Origin: Niastella sp.
GTDB lineage: Bacteria > Bacteroidota > Bacteroidia > Chitinophagales > Chitinophagaceae
Length of the DNA stretch: 64,000 nucleotides
Assembly: GCA_016710595.1 (NCBI GenBank)
Contig: JADJVM010000010.1
Location: forward strand, 124,001 to 188,000
Direction of reading: 5' to 3'
The notes beneath the pieces are model-generated. The model searched no databases and had not been told where the DNA came from. It was given only the letters and a program-made list of their open reading frames with translations. A program made the position numbers and the translations under genes. Within the stretch, counting starts at the first letter, position 1. Each line of letters begins with the position of its first letter. This document shows positions 35,091 to 45,709 of this stretch, in pieces.

Positions 35091-38000
35091 TTATTTTCTG
35101 TGAATTATCCTTAAAAAAGTTGGCAACACAATCAACAACAGTGGCAGTGCAAAGCACAACCCGCCAATAACTGCAATAGCAAGCGGCTGGTGCAACTGAG
35201 CACCGGCACCAATGCCCAATGCTAAAGGAAGCAGTGCCATAATAGCCCCGAATGCCGTCATTAATTTTGGCCGCAGCCTGGCGCTGATGGCAAATACAAT
35301 ACTCTGCTTTGTGTCCATCGTTAATTTAGCCTGTACATATTGCTGGTAAGTAAAAATGACGTTCTCCCCAATTATACCCACGATCATTATAATACCTGTA
35401 TAGCTGCCTACATTTAATGGCGTATTGGTAAGATACAGTGCCAGCAGGCATCCGGCAACACCCAATACTGCCAAAAGAATAATAAAGAACGAAACAATGA
35501 ACTCCCTGAACAAAGCCAGCAAAACAATGAAAACCAAAATACAGGCAGCCAGTAAAATATATAACAGTTCGGTAAATGCCTGCTGCTGTTGGGCATAAGA
35601 GCCACCATATTCGATATGATAACCCGGCGGCAACGCAAGTTTTTGTGCAATCTCTTTTTGAATATCTTTTAAAGTACTGCCCAGGTCCCGATTTTCTAAA
35701 CGGGCCGTAATTACTCCAATCATTTTTTGATTTTCCCGTTCTATTTCTGCTACACCTTTTTCCAGTTTTACCTCCGCCACGGTATTTATCGGTTTTAATA
35801 AACCGTTGGGTAAAAATATATTTCCATTGGCCAATGAATTTACATTGGTACGCTGCGCATTGGGATATAACATACGGATATCTACCAATTGCTCCTTTTC
35901 CATGATGGTACTGATGACATTACCTTCCAGCTGGGTTTGTAACTGAAACTGAAAATCGTTTGGCGTTACGCCAAACTGTGCCAGCTTTGCAACATCAGGT
36001 TGCACCAAAACAGTAGGCCCCGCTATTACAATACCATTAAATACATCGGCTGTGCCCTTTACTTTTCCTACAATTTCACCTGCCTGCCTGGAAAGTGCTT
36101 CTAGCTTTTGCCTGTTATCTCCATAGATCTTAAGCTCTACCGGTTGTACACTGCTCATCAGGTCTCCCAGCATATCACCAATTACCTGTCCAAAATCAAC
36201 TTTAAGCTGCGGCAATACCGCTTCTATTTTTGTGCGCAGATCTGCCGATACTTCATCGGTAGTTTTGTTGCGTTTCTTTTTTAACTGTATTAAATAATCG
36301 CCCCGGTTGGGTTCTGTTATAAAAAATCCCATTTGTGTGCCCAGGCGACGGCTGTAGGTTTCAACTTCGGGATCTTCCTGGATAATTTTATCTACTACTT
36401 TTAGCATTCTGTCCGTTTCCTGCAAGGTTGTTCCGGGAGGACTATCAAAATCGAGTACAATACCACCTTCATCCATTTCGGGCAAAAAGCCAGATGGCAT
36501 TTTACCCGGTAACACATAGATAATAATGGCACAGGCAACAGCAAATAAAATGCTGATGTAAGAATGGCGTATAAAAAAACGTATCCACCCCCCGCTTTCT
36601 TTTTGTTTTTTACCAACCGTTGCTGATTTTTTTGCGACTGTTGTTTTTAACTTATAAGGGAATAATAAAAAGAATGCAGGCAATACCAGCCAGGTAACCA
36701 GGAAAGATGCGGTTAAGGTGATGATCATGGTAAATGCCAGCACTTTAAAATAAGCCCCGGCAACGCCACTCATTAAAATAAAAGGAATAAAAATTACAAT
36801 GGTACTTAATGAAGATCCAATCATGGCCGGAAATAAATATTTAATGGCTTTACTTACAATGGCCGGCATCGGTTCTCCGGGATGTTCTTCGTGGCTACGG
36901 TGAATTTGTTCCACCACAATTACTGCATCATCAATCATCAGGCCAATGGCCGCTGCCACTGCACCCAGCGTCATGATATTAAAGGTATATCCAAATACAT
37001 ACAGGCAAACCAGTGTTAAGGCAAGCGTAGTGGGTATGGTGAGTAATATTACCAAACTCGATTTCCAGGAACGTAAAAAAACAATCACTACAATAATGGC
37101 GAGTATTAAACCGATCCATAAAACATCTTCTATACTTTTTACACTGCTGTTTACAAAATCGGCCTGTAAATAATAAGGCTTTAGCTTTACATCTTTGGGC
37201 AAAATGGATTCCAGTTCTTTTACCTTTTTTAAAACCCCGTCATTTACATCAATCAGGTTGGCGTTGGGCTGCTTAATAATTGCTATTAATGGTACATCTT
37301 TGCCATTTGCATTGATCTTTACATATTCTTTGGTTTCCGAAATTTTTATATCGGCAATATCTTTCAGCCGCACCACTCTTTTGGAAGAATTTACAATCAC
37401 CAGGTTTTCCAATTCTGTTTTACTGTCGATGGCGTTGTCGGTTATGGCCAGGTACAAGCGGTTGTAATCGCTGATATAACCATTCGATTGCAACACATTG
37501 GTTTGCCCTACTACTGTACTTATCTGTTGTGGCGTTATGCCCAATTCTGTCAGCTTATCCTGTTTTAAAAGGATCTGGTATTCTTTGGTTTTACCGCCAA
37601 TCACCGCAACATCTGCTACGCCGGGTGTGGCTGCCAGAAAAGGTTTTACCTGTAACAGTGCTATCTTCTTTAATTCGATAGGAGACCTGTTACTCTCCAT
37701 ACAAAAGCCCATCACCGGTAAAATGGAAGGGTTCATTTTTTCTACTTTGATCTGTGTACCGGGCAACAAACTGCTACGCACATCATTGATCAGCGATTCC
37801 ATTTGCAGGCGGGCCAGGTCAATATTGGCATCCCATTTTAAAAACACAGAAATTTCGCAACTGCCTCTTGAGGTAGTGCTCCGGATATAATCGAGCCCTT
37901 CGGTACGTTTAATAATATTCTCTAACGGAACAGTAACCGTTGCCATCATTTTATCAACGGGTTGCTGACCGGCATCGGCAATTACTTTAAGTTTAGGAAA

Positions 38001-38120
38001 AGTAATATCAGGGAATAAGCCCGTTTTTAAATTGGAATAACTGAAAGCACCTGCCAGTATGATTAATACGGCCAACCCCAGCAATGTTTTTTTATGATAA
38101 GCATGTTGCGGTTTCATCAT
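35091..38120 (-). CDS. RND efflux pump inner-membrane protein (HAE/CzcA-like)
   Basis: 1009 aa. TM4 has GLMIDDAVIVVEQIHR with the Asp-Asp pair of hydrophobic/amphiphilic RND pumps, rather than the DFG...DGAV of metal pumps. Porter domains have the usual duplicated layout; the second transmembrane half starts around residue 850. Proton-driven export, drug or other solute unknown. Its ATG overlaps the stop of the adaptor gene (ATGA), so the two are coupled. Confidence 0.92.
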   Translation of the reverse strand: MMKPQHAYHKKTLLGLAVLIILAGAFSYSNLKTGLFPDITFPKLKVIADAGQQPVDKMMATVTVPLENIIKRTEGLDYIRSTTSRGSCEISVFLKWDANIDLARLQMESLINDVRSSLLPGTQIKVEKMNPSILPVMGFCMESNRSPIELKKIALLQVKPFLAATPGVADVAVIGGKTKEYQILLKQDKLTELGITPQQISTVVGQTNVLQSNGYISDYNRLYLAITDNAIDSKTELENLVIVNSSKRVVRLKDIADIKISETKEYVKINANGKDVPLIAIIKQPNANLIDVNDGVLKKVKELESILPKDVKLKPYYLQADFVNSSVKSIEDVLWIGLILAIIVVIVFLRSWKSSLVILLTIPTTLALTLVCLYVFGYTFNIMTLGAVAAAIGLMIDDAVIVVEQIHRSHEEHPGEPMPAIVSKAIKYLFPAMIGSSLSTIVIFIPFILMSGVAGAYFKVLAFTMIITLTASFLVTWLVLPAFFLLFPYKLKTTVAKKSATVGKKQKESGGWIRFFIRHSYISILFAVACAIIIYVLPGKMPSGFLPEMDEGGIVLDFDSPPGTTLQETDRMLKVVDKIIQEDPEVETYSRRLGTQMGFFITEPNRGDYLIQLKKKRNKTTDEVSADLRTKIEAVLPQLKVDFGQVIGDMLGDLMSSVQPVELKIYGDNRQKLEALSRQAGEIVGKVKGTADVFNGIVIAGPTVLVQPDVAKLAQFGVTPNDFQFQLQTQLEGNVISTIMEKEQLVDIRMLYPNAQRTNVNSLANGNIFLPNGLLKPINTVAEVKLEKGVAEIERENQKMIGVITARLENRDLGSTLKDIQKEIAQKLALPPGYHIEYGGSYAQQQQAFTELLYILLAACILVFIVLLALFREFIVSFFIILLAVLGVAGCLLALYLTNTPLNVGSYTGIIMIVGIIGENVIFTYQQYVQAKLTMDTKQSIVFAISARLRPKLMTAFGAIMALLPLALGIGAGAQLHQPLAIAVIGGLCFALPLLLIVLPTFLRIIHRK

Positions 38121-39055
38121 TGGTCTTTTTCGTTTTGCAGTTTTACCAATGAAGAATCTGTTAGTCCATAAGCACCTTTCACAATAATTTTATCAGTTAA
38201 ACTTACGCCTGAAATAATTTCACGCAGGGAATCATTTTGTAAGCCCGGTGTTACCGGCACTTTTATCGCCAAAGAATCATTTACCAGTTTCATAACCCAA
38301 AACTCATCCTGTGTTTCGTTGGTCTGTATAGCTTCCAATGGCAGCGAAACCGCATTTTGTTTTTGCTTTACGGGAATATGAACAATCAGGTTCATGTTTT
38401 CCGGCAATAACTGGTTACCTGGAAACCTTATTAAAAAAGATTGGGTTTGTGATAAAGAATCTATAAAAGGAGATTCTTCCTGAATGGTTGCGGGAATTGT
38501 TTTTCCATCCGGAAATTTAACCGTGCAACCCTTTCCTTTATACACATAATCGTGATACTCGTATGGCACATTTACCACCAGCACCATGGAGGCAGGATCG
38601 GTGATGGTAGCCAGCACATCGCCTTCGTTTACAAGATCGCCTGCGCTGTAATTAACCATCGTAATTATGCCCGATGTATTTGCAAATACCTGGATGGGGG
38701 TTTGAAATTGTTTTAGAGATGGCTCCCTGCTGTCAATATTTTTAAGCGCATCCTGCTCTTTGGTTTTTATGCTGCAGAATAAAGTGCCGTTTACAATTTT
38801 ATCGCCGGTTTTCCATTTCATGGAAATAAGGTAACCGGTTATGTTTGCCCTGATGGTTAATTTATTCTGAAACCGGGTGTTGCCGTTTAACTGTATGTAA
38901 TCAGTAAAACCCTGTGTAATAGGTTCAATAACAGTTACCGCAGTTTTTGCAGGCTCCGGCGCTGCTTCATCTGCTTTATTGTTTGAGCAGGATGCAAAAA
39001 ACAATATGCCCAAGCAACTTATAAATTTGATGACATTTTTTACTTTCATATTCAT
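38117..39055 (-). CDS. RND periplasmic adaptor lipoprotein (HlyD/MFP)
   Basis: 312 aa, lipobox Cys23 (FFASCSNN). Membrane-fusion family features: a beta-barrel start (ITGYLISMKWKTGDKIVNGT), a lipoyl-like half (IITMVNYSAGDLVNEGDVLA) and a C-terminal permease-proximal part (VKGAYGLTDSSLVKL). The usual coiled-coil hairpin is very short, which is uncommon and matches the short length. Links the RND pump to the outer-membrane channel encoded 6 bp upstream. Confidence 0.88.
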   Translation of the reverse strand: MNMKVKNVIKFISCLGILFFASCSNNKADEAAPEPAKTAVTVIEPITQGFTDYIQLNGNTRFQNKLTIRANITGYLISMKWKTGDKIVNGTLFCSIKTKEQDALKNIDSREPSLKQFQTPIQVFANTSGIITMVNYSAGDLVNEGDVLATITDPASMVLVVNVPYEYHDYVYKGKGCTVKFPDGKTIPATIQEESPFIDSLSQTQSFLIRFPGNQLLPENMNLIVHIPVKQKQNAVSLPLEAIQTNETQDEFWVMKLVNDSLAIKVPVTPGLQNDSLREIISGVSLTDKIIVKGAYGLTDSSLVKLQNEKDQ

Positions 39056-39061
39056 TGTTGT

Positions 39062-40333
39062 TTACCAGTTGTAATAATTATACTGGTTAATATACAGCAG
39101 TAAATTAGTTTCGGCTATCGCTTTATTTTTTTGCAGTATAGCATATTCCTGCAGTGCGTTAATATAATCCATCACGGTAACCTGCCCTTTAATTACTTTG
39201 TCTTTAATAATATCTAAAAGCAGTTCTTGTTTTTGTATGGGCTCTTTTGCCATTTCAATGGTTTGTTTCCATTGAGATATCTGTTGCTTTGCATTGCGTA
39301 TGTTGTTCTGCTGTTGCAATGCAGTACTGTTGAGGTAAAGCTGTTGATTGGCCTGTAAAACTGCATTTTGTCGTTGGTATAATTTGCGTTGCTTGCCATC
39401 GCTGATTGGTATGCTGAGGTGAACAGCCGCACTAAGCCCAACATTATGCGGCACGTTTCTTATATCGGCAGCATTAAGGCCTGTTGACCCCAACAAACTT
39501 ACTTGTGGTTTGTATTTACTGTTAAATACATTTTGCTGAGCAACCAGGTTTAAACTGTCTAACTTAAATTTTTGAACATAGTTATATGCTGCCGGATCTG
39601 TCATTTCAAAAATGCCCGGCTTTTCCAGTATATAATTTGCCGTATCACTTACCAGTGAAAGATTTTTTAACAAAGCCAACCCGTTGTTATAGGCAAACTG
39701 CAATTGGGTAAGATCATTCCGGTTTGCTATTAATTGAATATCCAGCAATAAAAAATCGTTCTGCTGCAACAGCCCGTTTTTTACCAATGCTTCTACCAAT
39801 GGTTTGCGGCTCTGCAACTGGTCGATAATTTTTTGCAGGTAGCCAGTTTGTTGCTGAAACTGGTAAGTAACAATGTACTGATCGGTAATTGCTTTTTTTA
39901 AGTCATGCCCAATCTGGTTGCGGCTGTATGCTGAAATATCGGATTGTATTTTATTTTGTTCGTACAATCTTTTTACAGATGCAGCATTAAACAAGGGGAT
40001 TGCCACATTCAGTTGTGCCGCATATAAACCGCCATTGGTTAATCCGGCATCGTAGCCATAAGCTTTGGGTGACGGGTTAGGGGTAATACTGACTGGCCGG
40101 CCATTATCAAAAAAGAAAGGGGCAAATAAATAATCGGCTGTAAAACTTACCTGTGGTTTTTTATTCTGCGCAGTGATAAATTCATTTTGTATCTGAAAAT
40201 ATTGTTGCAGGTTATTGATCTCTGCTATATTGGGGTTATTCTTTAATCCTTCATTAACGAAATAATCAATATTTTTTTGCTGGGCAAACAACTGCACCGG
40301 AAACAAAAGGCACAATAATAATTTTCTGTTCAT
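39062..40333 (-). CDS. TolC-family outer-membrane efflux protein
   Basis: 423 aa, signal peptide (LLFPVQLFAQQ), then long helical repeats typical of OEP (NIAEINNLQQYFQIQNEF, and a second copy beginning KFKLDSLNLVAQQNVFNSKY). Forms the trimeric exit duct of the tripartite pump. First gene of the efflux operon OEP-MFP-RND-EamA. Confidence 0.88.
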   Translation of the reverse strand: MNRKLLLCLLFPVQLFAQQKNIDYFVNEGLKNNPNIAEINNLQQYFQIQNEFITAQNKKPQVSFTADYLFAPFFFDNGRPVSITPNPSPKAYGYDAGLTNGGLYAAQLNVAIPLFNAASVKRLYEQNKIQSDISAYSRNQIGHDLKKAITDQYIVTYQFQQQTGYLQKIIDQLQSRKPLVEALVKNGLLQQNDFLLLDIQLIANRNDLTQLQFAYNNGLALLKNLSLVSDTANYILEKPGIFEMTDPAAYNYVQKFKLDSLNLVAQQNVFNSKYKPQVSLLGSTGLNAADIRNVPHNVGLSAAVHLSIPISDGKQRKLYQRQNAVLQANQQLYLNSTALQQQNNIRNAKQQISQWKQTIEMAKEPIQKQELLLDIIKDKVIKGQVTVMDYINALQEYAILQKNKAIAETNLLLYINQYNYYNW

Positions 40334-40359
40334 CGTAATTTTTTTATTTGACCCTTAGA

Positions 40360-42771
40360 CTATCCACCGTTATCAAATTCCAGTTTGTCGTCTTTTTTGG
40401 CTTTTTTAGTTTGCCCAAAGCGGTAACTTACCCCAAGGTAAAATATTCTTGCATCTCTTCTTCCTATTGAGGTTTGATTGAGGTATAAAGTATTAAAATC
40501 CCTTTTCTCTTTTGCTGATGCAAACAGGTCGGATACGGTAAGTGTTATGGCCAGCTTCTTTTTCATCAGGTCCTGCCGCATACCGATGTTGGCTATAAAT
40601 CTCGGATAATCCTTTCCCTGGGGCGTTAACCTGGCCGAACGGTAGTTGCCGCTCAACTGTATCATGCTGTTTTTAATAACCGTAAAGCTTGTATTAATAT
40701 TTGTGCTGAACGAAACAATTGACTTGCTTTGGGAATAACCCAGATTTGAAGCATCGATCTGGCTGTAAAAAACATTGCCGCTCATATTACCACTAAAGAA
40801 TTTTCCGGCTTTGGCAGAAAAGATCAATTCCAATCCGGCAGACTGATCGTTAGCTAAATTTTCGGATGTGGTCAATAATGTAGAATCGTTAATTGGTTTT
40901 ATAACTTGTGTAAACCCATTGGTTTTATAGCGGTAATAAATGCTTGGCACAAATGAATAATTTTTGTTTTGCCACTTATATCCAAACTCAACCGAGTTTA
41001 TGATCTCCGGCTTCAGGCCGGGGTTACCTGCCCGCAGGTTTCTGGGGTCACGATACTCCGGGAAGGGATTCAGGTCATCGGCTTCCGGCCTGTTTATTCG
41101 GCGGCTGTAATTTAACTGCAGTTCTTTTGCATCACTTAATTTATAAGACAGGTGCAGGGTTGGATAGATTTTAAAATAATTATTCTTTATTAATGAGTCA
41201 AGTGTTACCAGGTTACCATTAATGTTAACCTGCTCTGCCCTTAGCCCGGCAGCATAACCAAATTTTTTATAGCTTTTCTCATAAGTTATGTAGATAGCCT
41301 GTATATTTTCTTTGTATAAAAACTGGTTTGATTTAGTAAGGTCTTTTATAAATTTTGCCTGGGTAGTATCATAATATTCTCCATAAAAATCCATGTTCTT
41401 TTTATTAAAAGATCCATCATAACCGGCTTCCAGTTTGGAATTTTCATTGATCGGTAAAGTATAATCAATGGTAAGCTGGTTCTCATTATCTGCCTGCTTT
41501 ATCCGGGTATTATCGTAAGCTGTTGGCCTAACCGGTGTTTTATATACATCCCAATAATGGTTATCTTCCAACTCATCTGATTTAGAGTTGTTAAACTCCA
41601 CCCTGATCTCATGGTCGTCTTTTTTAAATTTATGTTCAAAGAAAACTGTACCATTTATCTGTCTTTCATACTCCGGATCATATCTTAACCGGTCGTAGTT
41701 TTCAATTAAAATTTGCTGATCGCTGTTTGTAAACTTGTTTACAATATCATGCTTGATGAGTTTGCGGTAATAGTAATTACCGCTGATTCCAAAACTGTTA
41801 TGATCATTGAGGCTGTAATCCATTCCCAGATTAGCAACATTGCTTACCGGCCTGAGTTTAGAAACATTATACTCATTATAATAACTGGCTGGTTTGCCGG
41901 TAGAATCAAAATATACCCTGTCAATTTTATTGGTGCGGTTCCTGCTATCTTTTCTCAGGCTGTAACTGCCAAACAGGTTTATTTTTCCGGGGTTATAGTT
42001 TAACGATACGTTTCCACTGTACCGGTCATTATTTCCTGCATTTGCTGTAACTGAACCGTTCCAACCAAGTTTGGTATTTTTTTTAAGTACGATATTAATG
42101 ATGCCCGATGTACCGTCGGGCCGGTAACGTGCCGAAGGATTGGTAATGACCTCAATGCGCTCAATAGAATTAGCAGGCAAGGATTGTAATACTTCAGCTC
42201 TTGTTTTGCCCATTAGTGGAGAAAGTTTGCCATTGATGAGGATCATCACATTAGAAGAGCCCCGGAGGCTAACCTGTCCATCTATATCCACTTCAACAGA
42301 GGGTATATTTTTCAAAATATCGCTTGCTGCTCCTGATTTACTCATGATATCCTGGTCAACATTATATACTTTTCTGTCAATAGCCGTATTTAATGTGGTT
42401 TTGGTTGATGTAATAACTACTTCATTTAGCTTTTTGGTATCGCTGCTCATATCAACCATACCCAGGTTAATATTTTGCTGTTGGCCGGTAACACTTATAT
42501 GTTGTGCATAGGAATTGCTGTACCCGATGTAACTGTATTGCATTATGTAATTACCAGGCAGTATATCTGTAATAATGAATTTTCCCTTTTTATCCGTTAT
42601 TGCTGCCTTAACCGTTGTACTGTCTTTTTGATTTAGCAAAACCACGGTTACAAATTCAATGGCTTGATGAGAAATTTTATCAACAACAGTTGCGCTGATA
42701 TTTGTTTTTCCCGGTTGAGACATTACCGGTAAAGCCATGAAAAGAAAGCCTGTTAAAATAAAGCACTTCAT
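40360..42771 (-). CDS. Outer-membrane beta-barrel family protein (TonB receptor-like)
   Basis: The start is placed at MKCFILTGFLFMALPVMSQP, a good signal peptide, 15 codons after the first ATG. A carboxypeptidase-like domain (about residues 22-105, ISATVVDKISHQAIEFVTVV) is followed by a plug region (ILKNIPSVEVDIDGQVSLRG, NPSARYRPDGTSGIINIVLK) and an OMP_b-brl_3 type barrel ending YRFGQTKKAKKDDKLEFDNG. The charged tail after the barrel is unusual for a receptor. Located 26 bp before the efflux operon, so possibly cotranscribed. Confidence 0.88.
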   Translation of the reverse strand: MKCFILTGFLFMALPVMSQPGKTNISATVVDKISHQAIEFVTVVLLNQKDSTTVKAAITDKKGKFIITDILPGNYIMQYSYIGYSNSYAQHISVTGQQQNINLGMVDMSSDTKKLNEVVITSTKTTLNTAIDRKVYNVDQDIMSKSGAASDILKNIPSVEVDIDGQVSLRGSSNVMILINGKLSPLMGKTRAEVLQSLPANSIERIEVITNPSARYRPDGTSGIINIVLKKNTKLGWNGSVTANAGNNDRYSGNVSLNYNPGKINLFGSYSLRKDSRNRTNKIDRVYFDSTGKPASYYNEYNVSKLRPVSNVANLGMDYSLNDHNSFGISGNYYYRKLIKHDIVNKFTNSDQQILIENYDRLRYDPEYERQINGTVFFEHKFKKDDHEIRVEFNNSKSDELEDNHYWDVYKTPVRPTAYDNTRIKQADNENQLTIDYTLPINENSKLEAGYDGSFNKKNMDFYGEYYDTTQAKFIKDLTKSNQFLYKENIQAIYITYEKSYKKFGYAAGLRAEQVNINGNLVTLDSLIKNNYFKIYPTLHLSYKLSDAKELQLNYSRRINRPEADDLNPFPEYRDPRNLRAGNPGLKPEIINSVEFGYKWQNKNYSFVPSIYYRYKTNGFTQVIKPINDSTLLTTSENLANDQSAGLELIFSAKAGKFFSGNMSGNVFYSQIDASNLGYSQSKSIVSFSTNINTSFTVIKNSMIQLSGNYRSARLTPQGKDYPRFIANIGMRQDLMKKKLAITLTVSDLFASAKEKRDFNTLYLNQTSIGRRDARIFYLGVSYRFGQTKKAKKDDKLEFDNGG

Positions 42772-42845
42772 AGAAATGATGTATTGTTTTGATAAGTACG
42801 CATGCCTGAACATCATGCATGAGTTTTAAGTATTTAAATGAACCG

Positions 42846-43853
42846 TTATTTACCTATCACCAAAACCTGGAAAGTGCCGGGTTTCATTTTTGGCCTTCCT
42901 TTTTGATTTGGATCCTGTGGTTCAAATTCTGCAGTTGGTAAATAGATAAGATGCGTTTGATTATCCAATGCGATTGTTCTGGCTCCTTTTTTAGTTGGCA
43001 CAGTTTCAAGCAGGGTAAACTTAGCCGCAGTTTCTTCATGAATTACGGTGATGGTTCCTTCACCATTAGAGGTATAAATATTTTTTGTACCGGCATCAAA
43101 CGCCACGCCATCACAACCATCGCCAATAGTTATTTTATCTACGATTTTGCCATCTGTTGCGTCAATTACCATCAGTAATTTTTCGCAGCCCGCAAATAAT
43201 CTTTTTGTCTTACTGTCATAAGCAAGGCCCGTGGGCCCTTCGCCGGGTGCAATGCTCCAGTGATTAAGCACTTTAAATGTTCTGGTATCCACCACTACGA
43301 TCTCGTTTTTATCTTCTACGTTTACAAACAATCTGCCCATTCCATCGCTCATAGCCTCTTCAGGCACACCGCCCACGTTTACACTGTCTGTAACTATATT
43401 ATTTACCGGGTCTATAATACTTAAATTTTTGCTTCGTCCGTTACAGGTAATTATTTTTTTTGAAAAGGGTTCGTACATAATAGCATCAGGGTTTTGCCCG
43501 GTTGCAATTTGTGCCAGTATCTTATTTGTATTGATATCAAACACAGTAACATTATTTAACCTGCCATTACTGGTAAAGCCATTTTTATCGGCTACATCAA
43601 ATGCAATACCGTGTACACCGGTTGTGTTTGCAATTACGCCAACAGAATCGCCTGTCTTTTTATTAAGGATATTTACCTGCGTGCCGTGGCTTATATAGAG
43701 CCAGTCATTAACAGGCCCTACAGCCAGATAATCCCAACCGCCTGGGCTGGCGATGTGAAAATTGTTTACGATACGCAATCCTGTAGTTGTCTGTGCATTT
43801 GTTAATGCCACAATTATAATAGTGGATAATAAAGCGAGTGTTAGTTTTTTCAT
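42846..43853 (-). CDS. YncE-like beta-propeller protein, secreted
   Basis: 335 aa, signal peptide (IIVALTNAQ), then seven YVTN/YncE-type blades such as NVTVFDINTNKILAQIATGQ and GTITVIHEETAAKF, each ending in a predictable IAT/V-type turn. Ligand unknown; cofactor- or peptide-binding propellers of this kind are common beside TonB receptors. Upstream of the barrel gene at 40360. Confidence 0.85.
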   Translation of the reverse strand: MKKLTLALLSTIIIVALTNAQTTTGLRIVNNFHIASPGGWDYLAVGPVNDWLYISHGTQVNILNKKTGDSVGVIANTTGVHGIAFDVADKNGFTSNGRLNNVTVFDINTNKILAQIATGQNPDAIMYEPFSKKIITCNGRSKNLSIIDPVNNIVTDSVNVGGVPEEAMSDGMGRLFVNVEDKNEIVVVDTRTFKVLNHWSIAPGEGPTGLAYDSKTKRLFAGCEKLLMVIDATDGKIVDKITIGDGCDGVAFDAGTKNIYTSNGEGTITVIHEETAAKFTLLETVPTKKGARTIALDNQTHLIYLPTAEFEPQDPNQKGRPKMKPGTFQVLVIGK

Positions 43854-43922
43854 TGTATTTTTTTACTGTAATATGAAAACAAAAACAGGGCGGATTTTTT
43901 TCTCCGCCCTGGTAAGGTTCAT

Positions 43923-44351
43923 TTAATCTTTTGCTTCTTTTATAAATTTACCATTAGCATCAAAGATCACATCTTTGCCATTTACTTCGGCCTCGTAATT
44001 TACAGTACCATCTGCTTTGGTGATTTTTGCAGCTTCTTTAACCGTTTTACCTTTATAATGCTCTTTTACATAAGCCTGCACTGTTGCAGGCAGGTCAGCA
44101 ACTTTAATGTCCATTTCGGTTTCAGCCAAGGTTCCGTTTGTTTCATAAAGGGCACTCATGGTATTGCCATTTTGTTTAAAATTCACTTCGTACTTTCCAT
44201 TTTCCTTTTCCCAACCGGCAACAGCGCCAGGATATTGCTTTGCAAATGCGGCTTTTACCGCAGCAGGAACTTTGGACGCATCTAATTTTTGGGCACATGC
44301 TGCAAATCCAATGGTTGCAAACAGGGCCGACATCATCATTAATTTTTTCAT
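43923..44351 (-). CDS. PepSY-like (DUF2874) secreted protein
   Basis: 142 aa, signal peptide (ALFATIGFAACAQ). Two PepSY-like repeats: VPAAVKAAFAKQYPGAVAGW with YETNGTLAETEMD, and LPATVQAYVKEHYKGKTVKE with VIFDANGKFIKEAKD. These proteins are often controlled by a neighbouring two-component system, as here, and may report or buffer envelope stress. Function otherwise unknown. Confidence 0.85.
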   Translation of the reverse strand: MKKLMMMSALFATIGFAACAQKLDASKVPAAVKAAFAKQYPGAVAGWEKENGKYEVNFKQNGNTMSALYETNGTLAETEMDIKVADLPATVQAYVKEHYKGKTVKEAAKITKADGTVNYEAEVNGKDVIFDANGKFIKEAKD

Positions 44352-44452
44352 TTTTTAGATTTTAAATTGTTTAAGAGAACACAAACCTAAAATCTGATTC
44401 TGTAGTAAATTTGAAGTTGACTGTTAAATAATTGTGACTATAAACCGGTTGA

Positions 44453-45709
44453 TTAAGGAAACAGGATACTCAGCGTATGAATACCATTTATAAAACTATA
44501 GGAGACTTTAAAATTATACTGTTCGCATATCTTTTTTACAATTGACAATCCTAATCCCAACGATTCGGTTTGATGGGTATCTTTCTTAAACCTTTCAAAT
44601 AATTCTTCGGGCCTGCAGCTTAGCTCACTACCGGAATTTGAAACAGATAAGCGGTTTTCTTTCAAAACAACCTCTATTGACCCATGATCAATGTTGTGTT
44701 TAATGGCGTTGGTAATTAAATTGGTAATTAATACCCCGGCCAATGTTTCATTCATCAAAACCGGCGGAGTTTCACTGATATTTTGTGTGAGTGTAATTTG
44801 CTTTGCCGCAATTAATTCCTCATAATTATTCAGTTGTTTGACAATTATTCTTGCCAGGTCAACTTCTTCCGTTTCTCTAAACTGGTGGTTATCTATCTTG
44901 GTTAATAATAATAGCGACTGGTTTAGCCTGGAAAGCCGCCTGATCTCATCATATATTGTTTCCACGCCGTTCATTTGCTGTTCGGTAAAATTCTCTGACT
45001 GCATCAGCAATTCCAGTTTTGAATTTATAACAGCCAGCGGTGTTTGAATTTCGTGTGATGCATTTTCGGTAAAGCTTTTCAAAGACTCATAATCTTTAAG
45101 CACCTGGCTGCTCATTACCTTAACTGCTTTATTAAGTTCTTTAAATTCATTGATTCCACTATCGTTCAGCTCCAGATTTTTTTTAGATTGCAGATTGAAT
45201 TGCCTGAGTTGCTTAAGTGTGTTGTTAAAGGGAAGCCACAGTTTATTAAGAACAAAGCGGTTAATGATAAATAGTACCATTAACAGCAGGATTACCATCG
45301 CCAGTGTGATGGAAACGATGAGTTGTATAAGGTCTTCTGTTTCCTGTTGTGACTTAGAAACTGAAACCTTGTAATTAACACCCGAAATATTTACCGGGAA
45401 CATTAACCGGCGTATGGTTATGTATTCGTCGTCTTTCTTTTTCAGAATATCAAAACTCCCGAATTTTCTTTTAGCCGCTTCTGCCACCTGTTCAAATGCA
45501 ACCTGCTGGTCATTATAATCAGCAGAATCCGGCAGGCTGTTGTGGACCATTACATAGTCAATTATTTCCTGTTCTTCCACCCGTAAATCTTTATCAAGTT
45601 GTTTTATCAATACCAGGTGCAGTATAAAATAATAACAAACACCACCGATCATAAATACAATGCTGGTAGCCAGAATGTTTACCCTGTTATATTTTGCTAA
45701 AAGCTTCAT
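44453..45709 (-). CDS. Sensor histidine kinase
   Basis: 418 aa. Two membrane helices (about 11-33 and 130-155) flank a ~95-aa periplasmic sensor region. His219 in FTENASHEIQTPLAVINSKL is the phosphorylation site; the N and G boxes are in LITNAIKHNIDHGSIEV and GLGLSIVKKICEQYNF. Partner is the response regulator whose stop overlaps this start by one base (TGATG). Signal unknown; the PepSY-like gene downstream may be a target or an auxiliary sensor. Confidence 0.92.
   Translation of the reverse strand: MKLLAKYNRVNILATSIVFMIGGVCYYFILHLVLIKQLDKDLRVEEQEIIDYVMVHNSLPDSADYNDQQVAFEQVAEAAKRKFGSFDILKKKDDEYITIRRLMFPVNISGVNYKVSVSKSQQETEDLIQLIVSITLAMVILLLMVLFIINRFVLNKLWLPFNNTLKQLRQFNLQSKKNLELNDSGINEFKELNKAVKVMSSQVLKDYESLKSFTENASHEIQTPLAVINSKLELLMQSENFTEQQMNGVETIYDEIRRLSRLNQSLLLLTKIDNHQFRETEEVDLARIIVKQLNNYEELIAAKQITLTQNISETPPVLMNETLAGVLITNLITNAIKHNIDHGSIEVVLKENRLSVSNSGSELSCRPEELFERFKKDTHQTESLGLGLSIVKKICEQYNFKVSYSFINGIHTLSILFP

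Noticed and set aside
34666..35157. Longer start of the EamA gene
   Set aside because: It would add 26 unlikely residues and overlap the RND gene end; the ATG at 35079 gives a normal membrane-protein start.
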